Shown piece by piece: positions 16,795 through 25,218 of a stretch of DNA of 64,000 nucleotides; position 1 is the stretch's first letter, and every line of letters starts with the position of its first letter. The notes beneath the pieces were generated by a model, which saw nothing but the letters and a program-made list of their open reading frames with translations, searched no databases and was not told the origin of the DNA. The stretch covers positions 1,603,001 to 1,667,000 of the forward strand of contig NZ_CP029985.1 in NCBI RefSeq assembly GCF_003355005.1, read 5' to 3'. The position numbers and the translations under genes are program-made. The DNA comes from Sphingomonas sp. FARSPH. Lineage in GTDB: Bacteria > Pseudomonadota > Alphaproteobacteria > Sphingomonadales > Sphingomonadaceae.

Positions 16795-17970
16795 ATGGGG
16801 GTTATCGAGAAGGTCCGGCAGCCGCGCGTCGCGGCGCGCAGCGCTGCGGCATCGCCGGTCGGCGTGGTGGCGCGGCCTGCCGACGTCGCGCCGGCGGTGC
16901 TGCCGCTCGACCGGATTCTGACGGGCGACTGTATCGCCCAGATGAGGGCGCTGCCCGACAAGTCGGTCGACATGGTCTTCGCCGACCCGCCCTATAACCT
17001 CCAGCTCGGCGGCGAGCTGTTCCGGCCCGACGGCAGCCACGTCGACGCAGTCACCGACGATTGGGACAAGTTCGACACCTTCGCCGCCTATGACGCCTTC
17101 ACCCGCGCCTGGCTGGCGGAAGCGCACCGCATCCTGAAGGACGACGGCACGATCTGGGTGATCGGCAGCTATCACAACATTTTCCGCGTCGGCACCGCGG
17201 TGCAGGACCTCGGCTATTGGATCCTCAACGACATCGTGTGGCGGAAAGCCAATCCGATGCCCAACTTCCGCGGCACGCGCTTCACCAACGCGCACGAGAC
17301 TTTGATCTGGGCGTCGAAGGGCGAAAAGGCAAAATACACGTTCAACTACCGCTCGATGAAGACGCTGAACGACGAGCTGCAGATGCGCTCCGATTGGGAA
17401 TTCCCGATCTGCGGCGGGCAGGAGCGGCTGAAGAAGGGCGGGCACAAGGTCCATCCGACGCAAAAGCCCGAGGCGTTGCTCTACCGCGTGCTGCTCGCCT
17501 GCACCAGGCCGGGCGACGTCGTGCTCGACCCGTTCTTCGGCACCGGCACTACGGGGGCGGTGGCGAAGCGGCTGGGCCGCCGCTGGATCGGCATCGAGCG
17601 CGAGGCGACCTATATCGAGGCGGCGCAGGAACGGATCGCGGCTGCGCTGCCGCTCGACGAATCGGCGCTGGCGACGATGCAGAGCCCGCGCATGCAGCCC
17701 AAGGTCGCGTTCGGCGTGCTCGTCGAGAACGGCTATCTCGCCCCCGGCGCGACGCTCACCGATGCGCGCCGCCGCTTCCGCGCGACGGTGCGCGCCGACG
17801 GCAGCCTCGCCAGCGCGTGCGGTACGACGGGCTCGATCCACAAGCTCGGCGCGACGCTGCAGGGCGCGCCCGCGTGCAACGGCTGGACCTTCTGGCACCA
17901 CGAAACCGACGGCGCGCTCAGGCCGATCGATACGCTGCGCCAGACCTATTTGCTCGCGACGCAGCCGTAA
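16795..17970 (+). CDS. ccrM: Cell-cycle DNA adenine methyltransferase CcrM (GANTC)
   Basis: A 391-residue beta-class N6-adenine methyltransferase. The catalytic DPPY lies at residues 64-67 (ADPPYNLQL) and precedes the SAM-binding VVLDPFFGTGTTG near residue 250. The C-terminal ~110 residues form the RAMA-type domain with FGVLVENGYLAPG and NGWTFWH, specific to CcrM proteins. It methylates the adenine of GANTC sites after replication and is a core alphaproteobacterial cell-cycle component. Its position after rnhB and the GANTC sites in its own leader support the call. Confidence 0.96.
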   Translation: MGVIEKVRQPRVAARSAAASPVGVVARPADVAPAVLPLDRILTGDCIAQMRALPDKSVDMVFADPPYNLQLGGELFRPDGSHVDAVTDDWDKFDTFAAYDAFTRAWLAEAHRILKDDGTIWVIGSYHNIFRVGTAVQDLGYWILNDIVWRKANPMPNFRGTRFTNAHETLIWASKGEKAKYTFNYRSMKTLNDELQMRSDWEFPICGGQERLKKGGHKVHPTQKPEALLYRVLLACTRPGDVVLDPFFGTGTTGAVAKRLGRRWIGIEREATYIEAAQERIAAALPLDESALATMQSPRMQPKVAFGVLVENGYLAPGATLTDARRRFRATVRADGSLASACGTTGSIHKLGATLQGAPACNGWTFWHHETDGALRPIDTLRQTYLLATQP

Positions 17971-17984
17971 GCGGCCGTTGCCTG

Positions 17985-18070
17985 CGTCACCCTGGACTTG
18001 ATCCGAGGTTTCGCTTCCTTCTTTAGAGCAAGCTCGTAAGCGGGACCCTGGCTCTTCGGCCGGGATGACG
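17985..18070. repeat. Palindromic intergenic repeat (family R2, copy 2, degenerate)
   Basis: It starts CGTCACCCTGGACTTGATC and ends GGCCGGGATGACG, with an inner GGGACCCTGG arm. Several mismatches break the arms compared with the copies at 10981 and 23497, so this copy is decaying. Confidence 0.65.
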
Positions 18071-18107
18071 GCAAGATCGCCCGGCATCGAGGAAAGACAC
18101 GCGCGCC

Positions 18108-19163
18108 ATGACCCTGCACCTGCGCCCCGTCCATTTCGTCGATACGCCGATCGGCCTGCCCGATGGCTATGCCGCGCGGCTCGCCGGGGGGATGCAGTGG
18201 TTCGCCGCGTATGAGGTGATCGCGCCGGAGGGACGCCGGATCGTGCCCGTCGCCGATATCGCATCGCTCGGCCCGCGCGCCGCGGCGCTGCACCTGCGCA
18301 TCACCGCGCCGCGCGCGCCGCTGGTGCTGGGTGCGCGAACGTTGCGGCTCGACCAGCCGCTCGTCGCCGGCATCCTCAACGTCACGCCCGACAGCTTCTC
18401 CGACGGCGGCCGCCATGCTGACGATCCCGCCGCCGCGGCGGCCGCCGGCGTCGATATGGCCGCCGCCGGCGCGGCGTTGATCGACCTCGGCGGCGAATCG
18501 ACGCGGCCCGGCGCGGCGGCGGTGTGGGAGGGAGACGAGATCGCGCGCGTCGAACCCGTCGTCCGCCGCCTTGCCGCCAGCGGCACGCCCGTATCGATCG
18601 ATACGCGCAAGAGCGGGGTAATGGCCGCCGCGCTCGCCGCGGGCGCGCAGGTCGTCAACGACGTGTCCGCACTGCTGTGGGACGAGGCGGCGCTCGACGT
18701 CGTGGTCCACGCCGCCTGCCCCGTCGTGCTGATGCACTCGCCCGATCCCAAGGCGGGGGGGCACGGCCGCCCGGCCTATCGCGACGTCGCGACTGAAGTT
18801 TTCGACTGGCTGGAGGCGCGCGTCGCCGCGGTCGAGGCGGCGGGCGTGCCGCGCGCGCGTATCCTGATCGACCCGGGTATCGGCTTCGGCAAGTCGCTTG
18901 CCGACAATCTCGCGCTGGTTAACGCGCTGCCGCTGTTCCACGGCCTGGGTTGCGCGATCATGCTGGGCGCGAGCCGCAAGCGGATGATCGGCGCGCTCGA
19001 CAACGAGGCGCCCGTCGAGAAGCGACTGGGCGGCAGCATCGCGCTCGCCCTCAAAGGCGCGGAGGCGGGCGTCCAGCTGATCCGCGTCCACGACGTCGCG
19101 GAGACGGTGCAGGCGCTGAAGGTATGGCGGGGCCTGCGCGACCGCGCGCTCGCCGGCGGGTGA
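18108..19163 (+). CDS. folP: Dihydropteroate synthase
   Basis: A 351-residue protein whose C-terminal ~270 residues are the TIM-barrel DHPS domain: GILNVTPDSFSDGG, DLGGESTRPGA, DTRKSGVMAAAL, DPGIGFGKS and GASRKRMIG are all present. It condenses p-aminobenzoate with the pterin pyrophosphate to form dihydropteroate and is the sulfonamide target. The N-terminal ~80 residues are longer than in E. coli FolP and have no recognised motif; alphaproteobacterial FolP proteins often carry such an extension. No other folate gene is adjacent. Confidence 0.94.
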   Translation: MTLHLRPVHFVDTPIGLPDGYAARLAGGMQWFAAYEVIAPEGRRIVPVADIASLGPRAAALHLRITAPRAPLVLGARTLRLDQPLVAGILNVTPDSFSDGGRHADDPAAAAAAGVDMAAAGAALIDLGGESTRPGAAAVWEGDEIARVEPVVRRLAASGTPVSIDTRKSGVMAAALAAGAQVVNDVSALLWDEAALDVVVHAACPVVLMHSPDPKAGGHGRPAYRDVATEVFDWLEARVAAVEAAGVPRARILIDPGIGFGKSLADNLALVNALPLFHGLGCAIMLGASRKRMIGALDNEAPVEKRLGGSIALALKGAEAGVQLIRVHDVAETVQALKVWRGLRDRALAGG

Positions 19164-19266
19164 CGGCGGAGGGAACACGGCCGAACCGGAAACATTTCGC
19201 AACGCAGCAATCGTGCGCTGGAGACGTTGGACCGCTACTTCGCCCGCGGCAGAAAGAAGAGGCCCC

Positions 19267-20151
19267 ATGATCGTCACCGCGACCCCCCGCTTGCGCCAGA
19301 TCGTCACCGAAGTCTGGATGCCGCTGACCGTGTTGTTCGTCTGGGACGTCGCGGTCACCGTCACTTATTATCTGCTGCCGTTCCGTGCCCCGTCGCTGCC
19401 GCTGACGCTGTTCGGTACCGTGCTCGCGCTGTTCCTCGGTTTCCGCAGCAATTCGGCTTATGCGCGCTGGTGGGAAGGACGCTCTTTATGGGGCCTGATG
19501 ATCAACGCCTCGCGCAACCTGTCCCGCGAGGCGCGCAACTTCCTGCCGGGTGACGAGGCGCGCGACCTGCGCCGGTCGATCGTGCTGCGCCAGATCGCCT
19601 ATGTGAACGCGCTGCGTTGCCAGTTGCGGCGCCAGCCGGTCGACGACGAAGTGCTGCGCTTCCTCTCGCACGGCGAGGCGACGCCCTCGCTGTCGCGCAC
19701 CAACATCGCCAACGGCCTGCTCGACGGCACCGGCCGGCGCATCGACGATGCGCGCCGCAACGGCTGGATCGACACGATCCAGCAGACGCAGATGGAATCG
19801 GTGCTGGTCGACATCGCCAATGCGCAGGGCGGGATGGAGCGGCTCAAGAACACGCCGCTGCCCAACCAGTATCGCTTCTTCCCGACCTTGTTCGTCCACC
19901 TGTTCTGCGTGCTGCTGCCGATCGGCCTCGTCGAGACATTGGGCTTTGCGACGCCGCTCGGCTCGACGATCGCCGGTCTCATGTTCCTCGCCGTGCTCGC
20001 GATCGGCGACGATCTGGTCGATCCGTTCGCCAATTCGGTGCACGATTTGCCGCTGTCGGCGATGTGCCGGACGATCGAGATCGACTTGCTGCAATCCATC
20101 GGCGACGAGGCGCCCAAGCCCTTGCAGCCAGTGCACGGCGTGCTCTGGTAA
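19267..20151 (+). CDS. Bestrophin-like membrane channel (UPF0187)
   Basis: A 294-residue membrane protein with hydrophobic segments near residues 20-40, 45-63, 210-232 and 236-255. The family landmarks are LGFRSNSAYARWWEGRSLWG in the N-terminal part and IGDDLVDPFANSVHDLPL near the C-terminus (the DPF motif region). Bacterial bestrophin homologues form pentameric ion channels. ATG 19267 sits just before the conserved membrane N-terminus; the AGAAGAAGAGG tract upstream is a plausible ribosome site. Confidence 0.88.
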   Translation: MIVTATPRLRQIVTEVWMPLTVLFVWDVAVTVTYYLLPFRAPSLPLTLFGTVLALFLGFRSNSAYARWWEGRSLWGLMINASRNLSREARNFLPGDEARDLRRSIVLRQIAYVNALRCQLRRQPVDDEVLRFLSHGEATPSLSRTNIANGLLDGTGRRIDDARRNGWIDTIQQTQMESVLVDIANAQGGMERLKNTPLPNQYRFFPTLFVHLFCVLLPIGLVETLGFATPLGSTIAGLMFLAVLAIGDDLVDPFANSVHDLPLSAMCRTIEIDLLQSIGDEAPKPLQPVHGVLW

Positions 20152-20173
20152 TCGCGGCCCGTCCTCGCGCGGC

Positions 20174-21586
20174 CTATGCCGCGTTGTCGATGCCCAGTTC
20201 GCCCAGCTTGCGGTACAGTGTCGAGCGGCCGATCCCCAGCCGCCGCGCGACCTCGGTCATCCGCCCGCGGTAATGGCCGATGGCGAGGCGGATGACATCC
20301 GCCTCGATATCCTCCAGCGGGCGCAGGTTGCCATCGGGGCGGAACAATGTGACCCCGGCTCCGGACGCAGGCGCGACCGCGCCGCTGCGGCGCTGGCCGA
20401 GCGCGGCGATCTGCGGAAAGTCGCTGCGCGTCAGCGCGTCGCCGTCGCACAGCACCGCAGCGCGGAACAGCGCGTTCTGCAACTGGCGCACGTTGCCCGG
20501 CCAGTCATAGCCGACGAGCAGCGCCAGCGCCTCGTCGGTGATGCCGAGCGGACGCAGCCCCGGCTGTTGCGCGATCCGCGCGAGCAGATGGCGGGCGAGC
20601 GCAGGGATGTCCGCCGAACGCTCGCGCAGTGGCGGGATCGTCACCTGCACCACGTTGAGCCGGTAATACAGGTCCTCGCGGAAGCGCCCCGCCTCGACCT
20701 CTTCGATCAGCCTCTTATTGGTCGCCGCGACGACGCGCACGTCGACCTCGCGCATGTGGCGCGCGCCGATCGGCTGGACCTCGCCCGACTGCAGCACGCG
20801 CAGCAGCTTGACCTGCGCATCGAGCGGCATCTCGCCGACCTCGTCCAGGAACAATGTGCCGCCGTCGGCATCGACGAACCGGCCGATCTTGCGCTCGAAC
20901 GCGCCGGTGAACGCGCCTTTCTCATGGCCGAACAGTTCCGATTCGACGAGGTTGGCGGGGATCGCGCCGCAATTGACCGTCACCATCGGTCGCCGGGCGC
21001 GGGGGGAGGCGGCGTGGATCGCATCGGCGACCACCTCCTTGCCGACGCCGCTCTCGCCCTCGATCAGCACGGGCACGCGCGCGCGCGCCGCCTTGGCGGC
21101 GATGGCGAGCGCGGCGCGGAAATCCGGGGCGGAGCCGACGATCTCGTCGAACGCGAGCAATGCGGGGATCTTCTCGGTCAGCGGGCGCAGTTCGCCCGCC
21201 GCGGTACCCGCGACTGCCGCCTCCAGCGCGGCGAGCAGGCGTTCGGGGGCGAGCGGCTTGACCAGGAAATCGGTCGCGCCCGCGCGCATCGCCGCGACCG
21301 CATGCGCGACTGAACCGTTGGCGGTCAGCATCAGGATCGGCAGCGCGGGGCGCTCGCTGCGCAAGGCCGCGATCGCGGCGACCGTGTCGGCGTCGGGCGC
21401 GCGATGGTCGAGCAGGATCGCATCCAGCTGCATCCCGTCCTGCGTCCCCAATTGCGCGAGCGCCATCTCGCCGTCGGTCGCGAAGATCGACCGCCAGCCC
21501 TTGCGTGCAGCCAGCGCCGCGACCAGCCGCCGCTGCGCCGGTTCGTCGTCGATCAGCAGGAGCAGCCGCTGTCCGTTGCGCGTCAT
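20174..21586 (-). CDS. Sigma-54-dependent response regulator (NtrC family)
   Basis: A 470-residue protein with three domains in order. Residues ~8-125 are a receiver with IDDEP, the phospho-acceptor Asp in AILLDHRAPD and the switch Lys in FLVKPL. Residues ~150-380 are an AAA+ module with Walker A GESGVGKE, the sigma-54-contact loop GAFTGA and Walker B GGTLFLDEVGEM. The last ~45 residues are a Fis-type helix-turn-helix (MTEVARRLGIGRSTLYRKL). It activates sigma-54 promoters when phosphorylated. No histidine kinase gene is nearby, so the cognate signal is unknown. Start MTRNGQR at 21586. Confidence 0.93.
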   Translation of the reverse strand: MTRNGQRLLLLIDDEPAQRRLVAALAARKGWRSIFATDGEMALAQLGTQDGMQLDAILLDHRAPDADTVAAIAALRSERPALPILMLTANGSVAHAVAAMRAGATDFLVKPLAPERLLAALEAAVAGTAAGELRPLTEKIPALLAFDEIVGSAPDFRAALAIAAKAARARVPVLIEGESGVGKEVVADAIHAASPRARRPMVTVNCGAIPANLVESELFGHEKGAFTGAFERKIGRFVDADGGTLFLDEVGEMPLDAQVKLLRVLQSGEVQPIGARHMREVDVRVVAATNKRLIEEVEAGRFREDLYYRLNVVQVTIPPLRERSADIPALARHLLARIAQQPGLRPLGITDEALALLVGYDWPGNVRQLQNALFRAAVLCDGDALTRSDFPQIAALGQRRSGAVAPASGAGVTLFRPDGNLRPLEDIEADVIRLAIGHYRGRMTEVARRLGIGRSTLYRKLGELGIDNAA

Positions 21587-21748
21587 CGTCGATCCCGTCC
21601 CATTTCGGAGCAACGCATAGCGCAGGGGCGGTAAAGGCGGCCTTAAACACCGCGATGCCCGTCGATGCTTGACGGGGGCGGAGCTTTGCGGGCAGGTTCG
21701 CCGCCATACAGGGCCCCGTGTGAGGGGCGTCAAGCCAGGGGTTAGAGG

Positions 21749-21871
21749 ATGGCCGGCAACGGAGACATGCAGGCGCACGAGGCGACCTACGGCAGTGTCA
21801 TCGGAATGCTAAAATGGGGCGCGGTCGGCTGTGCGATCATCGCCGCCTTCGTCATCTGGCTGATCGCATAA
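21749..21871 (+). CDS. aa3-type cytochrome c oxidase subunit IV-like small membrane protein
   Basis: A 40-residue protein. The sequence has the HEATYGSV.GMLKWG opening and a single transmembrane segment (GAVGCAIIAAFVIWLIA). This is the pattern of the bacterial aa3 cytochrome oxidase subunit IV family (PF07835). It lies 13 bases before pntAA in the same direction and is probably co-transcribed with the transhydrogenase genes, far from any oxidase gene in this window. The start could also be the second ATG at 21767; neither has an ideal ribosome site. Confidence 0.78.
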   Translation: MAGNGDMQAHEATYGSVIGMLKWGAVGCAIIAAFVIWLIA

Positions 21872-21884
21872 GGCGCGCCGAGCC

Positions 21885-23009
21885 ATGAAGATCGCCGTCC
21901 TTCGCGACCATGCAGACGGCGAGCGGCGGGTTGCCGCGACCCCGGAAACCGTCCGCAAGTTCGCAGCCCTCGGCGCGGACGTCGCGGTCGAGGCGGGGGC
22001 AGGTGCGGCCGCCTCTTATGCCGATACGGGCTATGCCGACGCGGGTGCCGCGATCGGTGACCGGGCGACGACACTGGCGGGGGCCGACATCGTGCTGGGC
22101 GTGCAGGGCCCTGATCCCGCAAGCCTTGCCGGCGTCGCGCCGGGCGCGTGGATCGTCGCGGGCCTCAACCCCTTCGGGGCGCGCGAGCGGATCGACGCTT
22201 ATGCCGCCGCGGGGCTGGAGGCGCTGGCGATGGAGCTGATGCCGCGCATCACCCGCGCGCAAGGCATGGACATACTGTCGTCGCAATCGAATCTGTCGGG
22301 GTACAAGGCGGTGCTCGACGCGGCGGCGGAATATGGCCGCGCCTTTCCGATGATGATGACCGCGGCCGGCACGGTCAGCGCGGCGCGCGTCTTCGTGATG
22401 GGCGTCGGCGTCGCGGGGCTGCAGGCGATCGCCACCGCCCGCCGGCTCGGCGCGCAGGTGTCCGCGACCGACGTCCGCTCGGCGACGAAGGAACAGATCC
22501 TCAGCCTTGGCGCCAAGCCGGTGTTCGTCGAGAATGTCGCCGGTATCGAGGGCGAGGGCGCGGGCGGCTATGCCGGCGAGATGAGCCCGGAATATCAGGC
22601 CGCCCAGGCGGAGCTGGTCTCGGCGCATATCGCCAAGCAGGACATCGTCATCACCACCGCGCTCATTCCCGGCCGCGCCGCGCCGCGGCTGATCAGCGAC
22701 GCGCAGGTCGCGAGCATGAAACCGGGCAGCGTCATCGTCGACCTCGCGGTCGAACAGGGCGGCAATGTCGAGGGCGCGGTCGCGGGCGAGATCGTCGAGC
22801 GCCACGGCGTCAAGATCGTCGGCCACCGCAACGTCCCCTCCCGCCTAGCTGCCGACGCCTCTGCGCTGTTCGCGCGCAACCTCTACAATTTCCTGTCGAC
22901 CTTCTGGGACAAGGAGGCGGGGCGGCCCGTCCTCGATGCCGAGATCGGCGATGCGATCCGGCTGACCCGCGACGGCAAGGTCGTACACCCGCGGCTGCTC
23001 GGGGCATGA
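21885..23009 (+). CDS. pntAA: NAD(P) transhydrogenase subunit alpha part 1 (dI domain)
   Basis: A 374-residue soluble NAD(H)-binding domain. It opens KIAVLRDHADGERRVAATPE, the AlaDH/PNT N-terminal signature, and has the Rossmann loop MGVGVAGLQAIATARRLGA around residue 168, followed by the mobile-loop region with EMSPEYQ. It carries the NAD site of the three-subunit proton-translocating transhydrogenase, which uses the proton gradient to make NADPH. The alpha chain is split into pntAA and pntAB, as in Rhodospirillum. It is separated from pntAB by 186 bases containing module B. Confidence 0.95.
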   Translation: MKIAVLRDHADGERRVAATPETVRKFAALGADVAVEAGAGAAASYADTGYADAGAAIGDRATTLAGADIVLGVQGPDPASLAGVAPGAWIVAGLNPFGARERIDAYAAAGLEALAMELMPRITRAQGMDILSSQSNLSGYKAVLDAAAEYGRAFPMMMTAAGTVSAARVFVMGVGVAGLQAIATARRLGAQVSATDVRSATKEQILSLGAKPVFVENVAGIEGEGAGGYAGEMSPEYQAAQAELVSAHIAKQDIVITTALIPGRAAPRLISDAQVASMKPGSVIVDLAVEQGGNVEGAVAGEIVERHGVKIVGHRNVPSRLAADASALFARNLYNFLSTFWDKEAGRPVLDAEIGDAIRLTRDGKVVHPRLLGA

Positions 23010-23013
23010 AAAT

Positions 23014-23154
23014 GCTGTCCTACACGAACCAAATGGGTGTATCGTGAGGCTCATGAGCATATTCGACTCCTCCCATTTCCTGCATCCTTTCCGGACTCGC
23101 GTTTTGGGTATGGCAAACCGGGGGGTGACGTTTCGCTCACTTTGTCCACTTTGG
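23014..23154 (+). other. Intergenic module B between pntAA and pntAB
   Basis: GCTGTCCTACA lies at 23014-23024 and GACGTTTCGCTCACTTTG then TCCACTTTGG at 23127-23154. The end is 41 bases before the pntAB start. The two conserved ends match modules A and C. Its position inside an otherwise continuous operon suggests an internal promoter, processing site or inserted element. Confidence 0.5.
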
Positions 23155-23195
23155 AAGGCCGGGTACGCGCCCGTGCGATCGGCAGGGGGCTGAAC

Positions 23196-23495
23196 ATGGA
23201 TTTCGTCGCGATCCTTTCGATCTTCGTGCTGGCATGTTTCGTCGGCTATTACGTCGTCTGGTCGGTCACGCCGGCGCTGCACACGCCGCTGATGGCGGTG
23301 ACCAACGCCATCTCCAGCGTCATCATCGTCGGCGCGTTGATCGCGGGTGCGGCGGCGGGGTCGCCGATCGCAAAGTGGTTGGGGCTCGCCGCGGTGGTGC
23401 TCGCCAGCATCAACATCTTCGGCGGCTTCGCGGTCACGCAGCGGATGCTCGCCATGTACAAGAAGAAGGACCGGCCGGCACCGGCCAAACACTGA
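23196..23495 (+). CDS. pntAB: NAD(P) transhydrogenase subunit alpha part 2 (membrane)
   Basis: A 99-residue membrane protein with three hydrophobic segments. The ACFVGYYVVW(S)VTPALHTPLMAVTNAIS block is the conserved PntAB core, followed by NIFGGFAVTQRML. It contributes transmembrane helices to the proton channel (dII) together with PntB. ATG 23196 has an AGGGGG tract upstream. The gap before pntAA contains module B and the gap after it a palindromic repeat, so this operon is unusually interrupted. Confidence 0.95.
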   Translation: MDFVAILSIFVLACFVGYYVVWSVTPALHTPLMAVTNAISSVIIVGALIAGAAAGSPIAKWLGLAAVVLASINIFGGFAVTQRMLAMYKKKDRPAPAKH

Positions 23496-23496
23496 C

Positions 23497-23580
23497 CGTC
23501 ACCCCGGACTTGATCCGGGGTCCCGCTTCTTCTGGCGGCGGGACAAGACAGCGGGACCCCGGCTCAAGGCCGGGGTGACG
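23497..23580. repeat. Palindromic intergenic repeat (family R2, copy 3)
   Basis: Outer arms CGTCACCCCGG / CCGGGGTGACG and inner arms GGGGTCCCGCTTCTT / GCGGGACCCC. It starts 2 bases after the pntAB stop and ends 20 bases before the pntB start, so it sits inside the transhydrogenase operon, where a stable hairpin could set relative expression. Confidence 0.85.
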
Positions 23581-23599
23581 AAGGGGATACGGGGACAGG

Positions 23600-25099
23600 A
23601 TGGAACACGCAACCGCCGGCAGCTCGTTCGCGGCACTCGCCTATCTGATCGCCGGGGTGTGCTTCATCCTCGCGCTGCGCGGCCTGTCGTCGCCGACGTC
23701 CAGCCAGCGCGGCAACCGCTTCGGCATGATGGGCATGACCATCGCGGTGGTTACGACGCTGGTGACGCACGTGCCGGTCATGACAGGGATTTTCCCCGTC
23801 GGCGAAGATGAGATGATGGTGGCGACGACCGATTGGGTCACCATCCTCGAAATCCTCGCTGCGATCGGCATCGGCGCAGTCATCGGCATCACCACTGCGC
23901 GCCGCATCGCGATGACCGCGATGCCGCAGCTCGTCGCCGCTTTCCACAGCCTCGTCGGCCTCGCCGCGGTGCTGGTCGCTTGCGCAGCCTTCCTCAATCC
24001 GATCGCTTTCGGCATTGCCGATATGGTGATCCCGCTGATCGGCCAGCCATTCGCGGTCATCCATCAAGTCAGCCGGATCGAGATGGGTCTCGGCGTCGCG
24101 ATCGGCGCGATCACGTTCTCGGGCTCGGTCATCGCCTTCCTCAAGCTCAATGGCAATATGGGCGGCAAGCCGATCCTGCTGCCCGGCCGCCACGTCCTCA
24201 ACCTCGGCGTGCTGGCGGCGATCCTGTTGCTCGTCGTCTATTTCACGCAGGATCAGAGCCCGTGGGTGTTCTGGACGATCACCGCGCTCAGCTTCGCGAT
24301 CGGCTTCCTGCTCATCATCCCGATCGGCGGCGCGGACATGCCGGTCGTGGTCAGCATGCTGAACAGCTATTCGGGCTGGGCGGCGGCGGCGATGGGGTTC
24401 ACGCTGCACAACAGCGCGATGATCATCACCGGCGCGCTGGTCGGCAGCTCGGGCGCGATCCTAAGCTACATCATGTGCCGCGCGATGAACCGCAGCTTCA
24501 TCAGCGTCATCGCCGGCGGCTTCGGTGCGGACGCCGGGGGCGGCGCAGGTGGCGCGGCGCAGGTCGACCGGCCGTGGAAGCGCGGCAGCGCGGAGGACGC
24601 CGCCTTCCTGATGAGCCAGGCGGAACAGGTCGTCATCGTCCCCGGCTACGGCATGGCGGTGGCGCAGGCGCAGCACGTGCTGCGCGAGATGGCGGACAAG
24701 CTGAAGGCGCATGGCGTCCGCGTCAAATACGCGATCCATCCCGTCGCCGGCCGCATGCCCGGACATATGAACGTCCTGCTCGCCGAGGCGAACGTGCCGT
24801 ATGACGAGGTGTTCGAACTGGAGGACATCAACGGCGAATTCGCGCAGACCGACGTCGCCTTCGTCATCGGCGCGAACGACGTCACCAATCCCGCCGCCAA
24901 GACCGACAAGACCTCGCCGATCTACGGCATGCCGGTGCTCGACGTCGAGAAGGCGAAGACCGTATTGTTCGTCAAACGATCGATGGGCGGCGTCGGCTAT
25001 GCAGGCGTCGACAACGACGTCTTCTACCGCGACAACACGATGATGCTGCTCGCCGATGCGAAGAAGATGGTCGAGGAGATCGTCAAGTCCTTGGACTGA
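23600..25099 (+). CDS. pntB: NAD(P) transhydrogenase subunit beta
   Basis: A 499-residue protein. The N-terminal ~270 residues are membrane helices of the proton channel; the C-terminal ~190 residues are the NADP(H)-binding dIII domain with VIVPGYGMAVAQAQH, HPVAGRMPGHMNVLLAEA, GANDVTNPAAK and VDKxKT-like block VEKAKTVLFVKRSMGGVGYAGVDN split across the loop. It completes the proton-translocating transhydrogenase with PntAA and PntAB. The ATG is 20 bases after a palindromic repeat, with GGGGACAGG as a weak ribosome site. Confidence 0.95.
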   Translation: MEHATAGSSFAALAYLIAGVCFILALRGLSSPTSSQRGNRFGMMGMTIAVVTTLVTHVPVMTGIFPVGEDEMMVATTDWVTILEILAAIGIGAVIGITTARRIAMTAMPQLVAAFHSLVGLAAVLVACAAFLNPIAFGIADMVIPLIGQPFAVIHQVSRIEMGLGVAIGAITFSGSVIAFLKLNGNMGGKPILLPGRHVLNLGVLAAILLLVVYFTQDQSPWVFWTITALSFAIGFLLIIPIGGADMPVVVSMLNSYSGWAAAAMGFTLHNSAMIITGALVGSSGAILSYIMCRAMNRSFISVIAGGFGADAGGGAGGAAQVDRPWKRGSAEDAAFLMSQAEQVVIVPGYGMAVAQAQHVLREMADKLKAHGVRVKYAIHPVAGRMPGHMNVLLAEANVPYDEVFELEDINGEFAQTDVAFVIGANDVTNPAAKTDKTSPIYGMPVLDVEKAKTVLFVKRSMGGVGYAGVDNDVFYRDNTMMLLADAKKMVEEIVKSLD

Positions 25100-25218
25100 T
25101 CGCCGATCGATCCGTAATGGAGAGGAAACGGCGGCCATCATCCGGCAGAGGTCTTTATCGTCTCCGGAATGGAGATGAATCGACACGCCGCGGTGCGCCG
25201 ACGACCTATCCTGCCGTT

